Source: Rhizomys pruinosus
Taxonomy: Eukaryota > Chordata > Mammalia > Rodentia > Spalacidae
Assembly (NCBI GenBank): GCA_009823505.1
Contig: VZQC01005595.1
Coordinates: 502,239 to 566,238, forward strand
Reading direction: 5' to 3'
Length of the DNA stretch: 64,000 nt
Of the stretch, positions 56,149-64,000 are shown piece after piece; the stretch's first letter is position 1, and each line of letters opens with the position of its first letter. A program made the translations under genes and the position numbers. The notes below the pieces were generated by a model that worked only from the letters and a program-made list of their open reading frames with translations, ran no database searches and was not told where the DNA came from.

Positions 56149-58934
56149 AAGATAGACAGACCTCTAGCCCAGTTAACCAAAAGAAAGAAGGAACAACTCC
56201 AAATCAATACCATCTGTGATGAAAAGGGAAATATCACAACAGACAAGGCAAAGATCCAGAAAATCATTTGGGAATACTTCAAAAACCTATACTCTACCAA
56301 GTTTGAAAACCTAGAAGAAATGGATGAATAACTGAAATCCTGGCAATCACCAAAGCTCAACCAAGAAGAGATTGACAGCTTAAACAGACCCATAATTTTT
56401 GAAGAAATTGAAGATGCAATAAGAAACCTCCCAACTAAAAAAATCCCAGGCCCAGACAGTTTCACAGAAAAATAATATAAAACATTTCAAAAAGACCTAA
56501 AATCTTTATTACTGAAACTGTTTAGAAGGATACAAACAGAGGGAAGTCTCCCAAATTCCTTCTATGAAGCCAGCATCACTCTATTACAAAAACCAGGCAA
56601 AGATACAACCAAAAAGGAGAACTATAGACCCTTCTCCCTAATGAACACAGATGCCAAAATTCTAAACAGGATACTGGCAAATAGCATACAGACCCACATC
56701 AAGAAGATCATCCATCATGACCAAGTTGAATGCATACCAGAGATGCAGGGATGGTTCAACATAAGAAAATCAATAAGCATCATTAAAGACATAAATGGAA
56801 TGAAAGACAAAAACCACACCATCATCTCAATTGATGCTGAAAAAGCCTTTGATAAAATGCAGCATCCCTTCATGCTTAAAGTCCTAGAAGGAATTGGGTT
56901 GGAGGGCTCATTCCTCAATGTAATCAAAGCCATATACAGGAAACCCACAGCCAATATCATCCTAAATGGGGAAAGGACAGAAATATTCCCTTTAAAGATA
57001 GGAACTTGGCAAGGCTGCCCCATCACCACTCCTCTTCAGTATAGTGCTTGAAACACTTGCTAGGGCAATAAGGCAAGAAAAGGAAATTAAAGGAGTATAA
57101 TTGGAAAAGAGGAAGTCAAGCTATCCCTATTTGCTGATGATATGATTGTTTACTGAAGGGATGCTAAAAACTCCACCAGAACACTCCTAGAAATGACTAA
57201 CAGCTTTGGCAAAGTGGCAGGATACAAAATTAACCTAAAAAAATCAGTGGCCTTTCTTTACACCAACAACAAGCAACTGGAGAAGGAATTCAAGGAGACC
57301 TTCCCACTCACAATAGCCTCAAAAACAACAAAATACCTAGGAACAAACCTAACCAAAGACACTAACTATCTCTACAAGAAAAATTTTAAACCCTTAAAGA
57401 ATGAAATTGAAGAAGACACCAGAAGATGGGATAACCTCCCATGCTCATGGATTGGGAAAATTAACATTGTAAAAATGTCCATTCTACCCAAACTCTTGTA
57501 TAGATTTAAGGCAATCCCAATTTAAATCCCCAAGCGTTTCTTCACAGGCTTGGAAAAAAAAATCCTTAAATTCATTTGGAAAAACAAAAGACCCCAAATA
57601 GCCAAAACAACCCTGAGTGAAAACGGCAACACAGGGGGGATCTCTATACCAGACTTCAAACTATAATACAGGGCTATAGTCATAAAAACAGCCTGGTACT
57701 GGCACAAAAACAGACCTGTTGACCAATGGAACAAAACTGAAGATCCAAACTTGAACACATACAATTTCAGCCATCTCATATTTGACAAAGGGTCCAAGAA
57801 GATACAATGGAGAAAAGACAACATCTTCAGCAAGTGGTGTTGGCAAAACTGGATCACCACTTGTAGAAGAATGAAATTAAACCCCTACCTCTTGCCCTGT
57901 ACAAAAGTCAACTCCAGATGGATCAAAAACCACAACGTGAAACCCCAAACTCTGAAGGCAATAGAAGAAAAAGTTGGCAGCAGACTACAAGACATAGGCG
58001 TAGGAAAAGACTTCCTAAATCAGACAGCAGCTGTGCAAGAATAAAGGTCGACAATTGACAAATGGGACCTCATTAAACTCAAAAGCTTCTGTACATCAAA
58101 AGAAACAATCAAGGAAGTGAAGAGAAATCCCACAGAGTGGGAGGAAACCTTCACTGCAGATACATCTGACAAAGCCTTGATTTCCAGAATATATAAACTA
58201 CTCAAAAAACAAAGAAAGAAAGAAAACACATGACCCACTCAAAAGATGGAGCAAAGAGCTGAACAGAGACTTCACAAGTGAGGAATTAGAGATGGCTTAG
58301 AAACACCTCAAGAAGTGTTCAATTCACTAAATCTTAAGGAAATACAAATTAAAACCATTTAAGATTCATCTTACTCCAATAAGGATGGCTAGGATCAAGA
58401 AAAACTAATGATACAAGTGCTGGCGAGGTTGTGGGAAAGGGGAATCATCATCCATTGCTGGTGGGGAATGTAAACCCGTACAGCCACTATGTAAAGCAGT
58501 GTGGAGAACCCTTGGAAGACTTGTAATGAACTTGCCACCCGACCCAGCCATACCACTCCTAGGAATGTACCCACAAGACTCACCCCACCTCAGAGATACA
58601 TGCAAGGCCGTGTTTATTTCAACTCTCTTCACAATAGCAAGGAGCTGGAACCAACCCAAGTGCCCCTCAATTGATGAGTGGATAGAGAAAATGTGGTACA
58701 TCTACACAATGGAGTTCTATGCAGCAATAAAGAAAGATGACATCATTAGCTTTGAAGAAAAATGGCTGGAGCTGGACGACATCATGCTGAATGAAGTAAC
58801 ACAGTCCCAGAAAAACAATCGATGAATTGTATCCTTCATCTGTGGATGCTATTGCCAATTACTTATTTGTAAGTATTTCTTGTGCACGGCCCCTTGAGCT
58901 TTTGTCCAAAGCAGTTGGGAGTGATGAATATTGG

Positions 58935-58972
<38 letters not shown>

Positions 58973-59171
58973 TAAAAGTCTGCATCAAAGAACTGACTGA
59001 AACAGTGAACTTCTGCTCAAAACATTCAACTTCCACATGGAGAATATTGAGAAAGACTGAGAAAGAGATGAAAAGCTTATTTGGCAGAATGCATGAGCTC
59101 TGGTGGGGTGGGGGGAATAGGGTGGGTGGACATGGTCTAGATTTGATAATCTTGAACAAAATATATATCAA

Positions 59172-59206
<35 letters not shown>

Positions 59207-59254
59207 AAGAAAGGTCTTGTAACATTAAAAAAAAAAAAAAAAAGAAAGCTACTG

Positions 59255-59584
59255 ATTGCCATCCGGATAATAGTGATACTAAGGCACCCAAATCGATAGC
59301 TTGCCAGGACAGTAATTGTTGTTTATTAAGCTTTATAGCTGGGCAAAATGATTGATTTTTTTCCCTTGGAAGCATCAATAATATCCTCTGGTATCATGAG
59401 AACTATTATTCAAGGAGCGGGATTAGGTCAGTTTCAGCCTGAGTTTTTGTAATCATGTGTCTGAAGTATATCGTGTCTTCTGCAATAGGGTCTTACCTTC
59501 AAGTTCTGGGAGGAAATCAAGGGCTGTGATAATAGCATGTGATATTTTGGGAGTCTCTTGAAATGCACTGAAAGTTAGCAGTAA
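59255..59584. other. Short interval, nothing recognised
   Basis: About 330 bases between two L1s. No gene or clear repeat. Confidence 0.5.
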
Positions 59585-60672
59585 ACAAAGGTTCCCTTTT
59601 CCACACCTTTCCCAGCATTTGCTGTTAGTTGCTTTCTTGATCTTAGTAATGTAGACTTATATAAGATAAAATCTTAAAGTGCTTTTAGTTTTCACTTTCC
59701 TGGTTGCTAAAGATGCTGTATGCTTTAAAAGATATTTTTTAGTCATTTTTACTTCTTTTATAAACTCTCCATTTATATCCATTTTAATTGAGTCATTTGC
59801 TTTCTTGATGCTTTGTTTTATGAGGTCTTTGTATTGTGTATTCTGGGTATTAGCCCTCTGTGGAATGTGCAGCTGTCCAACATTCTGTTCCACTCTATGG
59901 GCTTAATTTTCACTGGATAGTTGATTTTTTCCTTTTCTTTTTTACTTTCATAATGTCCTATTTCTCAAATAGTGGCCTTAATTTCTAAGAGAACAGAGTC
60001 CTATTAAGTAGTTTCCTGCGACTCTCTTGTAGGGAACAACCTATGTTTTCTTCTAACTCTTTTACCCTCATTTCAGGTTTCACATTGAGACCTTTCTTCC
60101 ATTTGGATTTAGTTGCTCTATAGGATGATAGATTTCGGCTGTATTTCATTCTTCTACACCTGAAGATATAGTTTTCCCAGCACCATTTATTGAAGAAGGT
60201 GTCTTTCCTCCAGTGTGTATGCTTGGCGTGTTGGTCAAATATCAGGTGGCTGTAACTATGTACACTAATGTTTGGGTCTTCTGTCTTGTTTTGTTGATCT
60301 GCATGCCTATTTTGTATGAGAACCATGCTTCTTTGTTCTAGATCTTTAATGGAGCTTGGAATAAGAAATGGGAATCCCTCCAGAATTTTTGATTTTGCTC
60401 AGGAATGCTTTGGCTATCTATGTTCTTCTGTGTTTCCATATCAATTTTGACTAGTAGTTTTCTTTTTTATTAAAATATTAATATTTTGATTAGAACTGTA
60501 TTGAATCCATACATTTATTTTGATATAATGATCATTTTCACAATATTAATTCTTTCAGTCCATGAGAATGGGAATGTTTCCATTTTCTATTTCTTTCTCA
60601 ATCTCTTTCCTGAGAGATTTAAAGCATTCATTGTAGACCTCTTTGGCTCACTTGGTTATGTTTATTTGGAAA
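59585..60672 (-). mobile_element. Older L1 fragment (late ORF2)
   Basis: The minus-strand translation has SYSHLIFDQHAKHTHWRKD, NKWCWENYIFRCRRMKYS and LNVKPEMRVKELEENIG (59985-60326), which are late-ORF2 words also visible in the L1 at 53150 (57760-57970). It lacks ORF1, the catalytic domains and a clear 3' UTR, and is older than the two long L1s. Confidence 0.85.
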
Positions 60673-61260
60673 ACCCTATGCTAGCTGCCAAGAGAGAAAA
60701 CCAGCCAACTGTTCTACCCACCTATGAAGTTCATGAATCATTCCAAAGCCTCACCCAACACAATATCCCTAATTGTATATAATAGTAGAATTTTTATCTT
60801 GGAGGTAACCAACAATTGTCTAATTGAACTAAAAACCCTCTCAATATGACACAATTAATGATTCCAGGCACTGTAAACCCATGGTTAGAGACATCATAGA
60901 ACCAAGAGGAGAATGTTCTGCTGCCACTTCCTCATACCAAGATAATGTCCAACTATATCCTAAATATTTATCCTTATATGTACATATAAATACAGCTATC
61001 ACAACTCATCAAGAAAGTTGCTTTTTCCAACCGATGAAGACCAATTATGAGATTTACAATTTGTATAAGTGTGAGAATAAGTGAATATGAGGTGCCTAGC
61101 TTCAATCCATACATCTATATTGCAACTCCTACAACACATGCATAGGGAACAATATGGAAGAGGGGGCCCCAAAATTGTAAGGGTCAGAGTGCCAGAATGC
61201 CTGCTGCTAAATAGTGTCTTCCCAGCATGCAAAGGATCCTGAACTTCTAAAAACTCAAAA
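60673..61260 (+). repeat. Repeat Y, copy 3
   Basis: 'catagggaacaatatggaag' followed by 'agggggccccaaaattgtaa' corresponds to the core of Y copies 1 and 2. Upstream, 'ctcataccaagataatgtcc' and 'ctcatcaagaaagttgcttt' extend the family to the left. No coding capacity is recognised. Confidence 0.6.
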
Positions 61261-61453
61261 TTAAGCTTTATTAAACAAGACTTTCATAATGCAAACACCA
61301 CTTGACATGTCAGTGTGGGTGGGGAAAACTTTCACAAGGACTCACCTCTCTAGATGAAGTGATACAGGCAGTCACCGGCTGCTTACAAGCACCTGACTCC
61401 CATTTCCACATCTTCTTCCCATCTCCTCTTCTTTTTCCATCATGGATTCTATA

Positions 61454-61597
61454 TTTTTAAAGGCAAGGTCTTACTGTGGAGCCCGGGATGGATTGTAATG
61501 TGCTACATTGACCAGACTGTCCTTGAACTGACAGAAATCCTTCTGCCTCTGCCTCTTAAGTGCTCCTATTAAAGACAAGTAACACCACACTCAGATA
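61454..61597 (-). mobile_element. B1 SINE with 18 bp target-site duplication
   Basis: A minus-strand B1: 'gcaaggtcttactgtggagc', 'ctgcctctgcctcttaagtg' and 'attaaagacaagtaacacc'. 'tccatcatggattctata' (61436-61453) and the same with one change (61598-61615) flank it. Confidence 0.92.
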
Positions 61598-61615
61598 TCC
61601 ATCATGAATTCTATA

Positions 61616-62799
61616 ATAGATATTACTTTGAATCAGACATGTTTTGATATAGATGTTTCTTCTTCACAACTCAGTAGACCTATCATCTGGTGAGGATAAA
61701 AATCAATATTAATTTTTCTGTACATTCTGTTCATGTGAACAAAATAAGCTATTTAAGGTATAAAAGTAAATTAAAAAAGACAAAACAAGAAAAGCAGTTC
61801 TGACTTTAGCTTAGTTGGTTTCTAATAAATATAAATTCAAACCTAATGATTCATGCTTCAAATTCTTTGTTTCCCTCTTAATTTGCTGCAAATTAGTAGC
61901 AAAACCTAACACCAAATTTATATTTACACATTTTATTTTCTCTGCAATATATCATGTAATATATATTCTTTTGCCCTGCTGTTTACTTCTTCTCTACATT
62001 GTTTGTCTTTCAGTTGTTTCCTTCCCTCCTTCTTAATATTTGTATGTACAGTGAATGTCTTTGAGAGAGTTGACAGGTGTCAATATCTGCTTTGATTCCT
62101 ACTAATTTGTAGATATGAGTTCTTTAAATTAATGAGTAATAAAATATATCAACAAGGTTTTATTTTATATGAGCTACAGTAAAGTTTATACGCAGAAGCA
62201 TAAAGGCTTTTTTTTTCTACAGAATTACTTTCAAAATGAAGTACTGATTCCCCAGAGCATCTACCAATATTTTATTTAACCCCCAATATCTAGAGTCATT
62301 TAAGAAAAGTAAAAAGGATGTATGGAAGCAATGTTTTTTTTGGAAAAGCCATTTGTAATCAAATTATGAGAAAAATCATATTCTGGCTTCAGAGAAGGGA
62401 CAGTAGTTAGAGTCAGCTCATCATCTTCTTACAGCTTACCAGGGCAGATTATTTATCCATATAATATGGTCAATATAATGATCTATATTACAAAATTAAT
62501 ATGAGAACTACATAATCAAAATATATAAATCTGCCACTCTCTGACAGTGTGTGTGGCTCATGGCTAACATCATGATGATAAACCAGCATTTTACCCTACT
62601 TCCTAAAGAGACCAATGGAGATCTTGTAGACATAAATGCTTGTGTGGTAATAAAACATGAATGAAATCAAGAGGTTTAGAAATTTAGGGCAGAGAAGGAA
62701 CATTAGCCTTGAAGCCAGAAAAATTAGGCCTTATTCCTCATACATAATTAATTTCATGAGCACCTTAATTCAGTTACTTCATTTAAAAATAGTTGTAAC
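61616..62799. other. 1.2 kb AT-rich stretch, nothing recognised
   Basis: No repeat or gene recognised. A 73-codon hydrophobic open frame at 61815-62036 has no supporting signals. Confidence 0.5.
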
Positions 62800-63025
62800 A
62801 AGGGACTGGTGAGGTGGCACAGTTGTTAAAGGCATCTTTTTACTGCTGGAAAGAATCAGTGTTTGGTTCTCAGCACCCATGTCAAGCGGCTTATAATTGC
62901 CAGTAACTTCAGTTCCAAAGATTCCACTTCCTCTTTAGGCCTCAGGGAACACCTGAACTCACATGCATACATGCACACTTCTATATCAAATTAAAAGTAA
63001 AATGAATCATTATAAAAGAAAAAAA
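62800..63025 (+). repeat. B2/B3-like SINE
   Basis: 'aagggactggtgaggtggca' and 'cagttgttaaaggcatc' look like a B3-type head, while 'aacttcagttccaaagattc' is like the B2 body. The tail is A-rich. Diverged, so B2 versus B3 is left open. Confidence 0.7.
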
Positions 63026-63061
63026 ATAGTGTAAGGATAACAAGGGAAATCATGATAAAGG

Positions 63062-63412
63062 TAATTGTCTTCATTGGATTGGCTTGTCACATTGTCTTTG
63101 GTACATTTTCTTGATTATTGAGTGATGTGGGAAGATCTAGCCCACTGTGGGTATTGCCACCACTGGGCAGGTGTTCTTCTGTTATGTAAGAAAACAGCCT
63201 GAGCATAGGCCAAAGGAACAAGCCAGTAAGAAGCACTCCTCCATTGCATGTGCTTCAGCTCCTGCCTCCAAGTTCCTTCCCCAAGTTCCTGTTTTGTGCT
63301 CCTTCAGTGATGAACTGAGACAGGAGGAGTTGTAAGCCAAATAAATCCTTTACTCCCCAAGTTGGTACTGGTCAGAGTGTTTGTTCACAGCAATGGAGAA
63401 ATAATATAAAAC
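63062..63412 (+). mobile_element. MaLR-like 5' LTR
   Basis: The same family as the solo LTR at 3564: 'cattggattggcttgtcaca', 'gaagcactcctccattgcat', 'cttcagctcctgcctccaag', and AATAAA at about 63341 with the end 'aaaaca' at 63412. The first 80 or so bases of the LTR are missing or unreadable. Confidence 0.78.
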
Positions 63413-64000
63413 AGAAACTGGCACCAGAATGTGGGCAATTACTGTGTCAGACCTGACCCAATTTTTTTTTTTCTGGAGGATTATGGAAACTTTGGGAATG
63501 AGTTGGAAAAGCCATTGGGTGATTAGAGTTTATTGAGTTGTTCTGGTAGAGGTTGGAACAGCTCTGCTGAAAAGCTGTAGATTATGGAGGCCGGTCTTGT
63601 GAAGCTTCAAAGGGATATAAAGATCATCAGTGTTGCTTGTATCATTGCTTGAATTGAGAATCTCAAGTTTCTAGTTAACTGGGGCTGAAAAATCAGGTGT
63701 AAACAAGAGACCTGGATCATTATGGCAAAATCTTCTGGTAAGTATTTCCTCAGGTTTAGCACAGAGAAGCTGTGGTTCAGAGAGGGGTCCAAGCATCAAT
63801 CTCAAGCTAGAAGTAGGACTTGGTATTGTAGTGTATAAGAGTCTCTTGCATAATTCTACTGTGGAAGGAGTGAAGGGGTTATGGAGAGAATCTGAGACTT
63901 TGTACCCTGAAGAGTCAGAACCCATTGGTGAAGGTGCAGCCTCCATTTCAGTAGAGAACCCAACATATGGAGATGCTACTGAAACACTTTGGATCCCAGA
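63413..64000 (+). mobile_element. MaLR-like internal region, runs off the window
   Basis: Directly after the LTR comes 'aactggcaccagaatgtggg', which fits the tRNA primer-binding area of MaLR/ERVL elements. Beyond it is non-coding internal sequence with no gag-like or pol-like frame. MaLR elements are usually non-autonomous. The 3' LTR, if present, is outside the window. Confidence 0.65.

Larger units (their letters stand above)
54717..58825 (+). pseudogene. L1 ORF2 remnant (endonuclease and reverse transcriptase)
   Basis: Endonuclease: LNINGLNS, then CLQETHL (about 54826-54848) with the catalytic glutamate, GDFNTPL near 55141, and FSKIDHI near 55310. Reverse transcriptase: [10 protein letters not shown] near 56830 and FADDM at 57130-57144, with a stop at 57154. 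The C-terminal part includes HLIFDKGSKK and DEWIEKMWYIYTMEFYAAIK. The last codon is before TGA at 58823-58825. Several stops (for example 54957) and frameshifts disable it. No good ATG is seen at its start. Confidence 0.93.
53150..59243 (+). mobile_element. L1 retrotransposon, plus strand, with 11 bp target-site duplication
   Basis: A short 5' UTR piece (53150-53340), ORF1, ORF2, a 3' UTR with a CAA repeat (58939-58972) and a TAAA repeat (about 59171-59211), then a poly(A) run ending at 59243. 'gaaagctactg' at 53139-53149 and 59244-59254 fixes both ends. The copy is 6.09 kb including a later B2 and a suspicious 325 bp internal repeat. Both ORFs carry stops and frameshifts, so it is dead. Confidence 0.96.

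Noticed and set aside
53341..58825. A functional L1 at 53-59 kb
   Set aside because: Stops in ORF1 (53500, 53584) and ORF2 (54957, 57154), a B2 in ORF1 and a short 5' UTR rule out activity.
58882..59178. 98-codon frame with an asparagine run
   Set aside because: It lies in the L1 3' UTR; the run is the CAA repeat.
1..64000. CRISPR array, operon, phage or other prokaryotic system
   Set aside because: No regularly spaced direct repeats with unique spacers and no dense coding. SINEs, L1s and LTRs mark a mammalian chromosome.

Overview
The window looks like a gene-poor, AT-rich stretch of a muroid rodent genome. The evidence is its dense and varied set of rodent short interspersed elements: B1 (7SL-derived), B2, B3 and B4 (tRNA-derived heads or chimaeras) and one ID-like piece, together with rodent-type L1 elements and MaLR-like LTRs. 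Several B2 copies carry a short internal duplication and a 3' half that I do not recognise from house mouse or rat. A cricetid-like or other non-murine muroid is therefore my best guess, but the species cannot be fixed from sequence alone. No intact protein-coding gene is visible, and almost every long open frame is a by-product of a repeat.

Layout. 0-5.4 kb: AT-rich unclassified DNA, two adjacent B2s, a B1, an LTR nested inside a rodent repeat (called A here), and the first copy of an element called X. 5.4-8.4 kb: nothing recognisable. 8.4-14.7 kb: a SINE-rich stretch with two LTR-like blocks and microsatellites. 15.2-18.7 kb: a nearly identical 1.5 kb pair separated by a 466 bp spacer that contains an N. 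20.6-22.7 kb: a microsatellite and the longest X copy. 26-33.6 kb: L1 3' tails and a long minus-strand L1 with decayed ORF1 and ORF2. 34-41 kb: B2s, an ERV-like LTR, a short X 3' end inserted in an LTR, and an X copy in the opposite orientation followed by repeats Y and A. 41-45 kb: an old L1, a segment U shared with 28 kb, an L1 tail, B4, B2 and microsatellites. 47-52 kb: a second Y, a young B2, a 5'-truncated processed pseudogene of RCL1, and one exon-like block with good splice signals. 53.15-59.24 kb: a plus-strand L1 bounded by an 11 bp target-site duplication and interrupted by a B2. 59.6-61.3 kb: an older L1 fragment and a third Y. 63-64 kb: a MaLR-like LTR running into its internal part and off the window.

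How the pieces act together. The window is a record of L1-driven retrotransposition. L1 supplied the machinery; B1, B2, the RCL1 messenger and probably X used it, as shown by target-site duplications and A-rich tails. The most interesting object is X, about 1.8 kb. It has an L1-like 3' end, target-site duplications on three copies and a twin-priming-type inversion in one of them. Three isolated N bases mark places where the assembly should be doubted. Two of them sit at or close to direct duplications.
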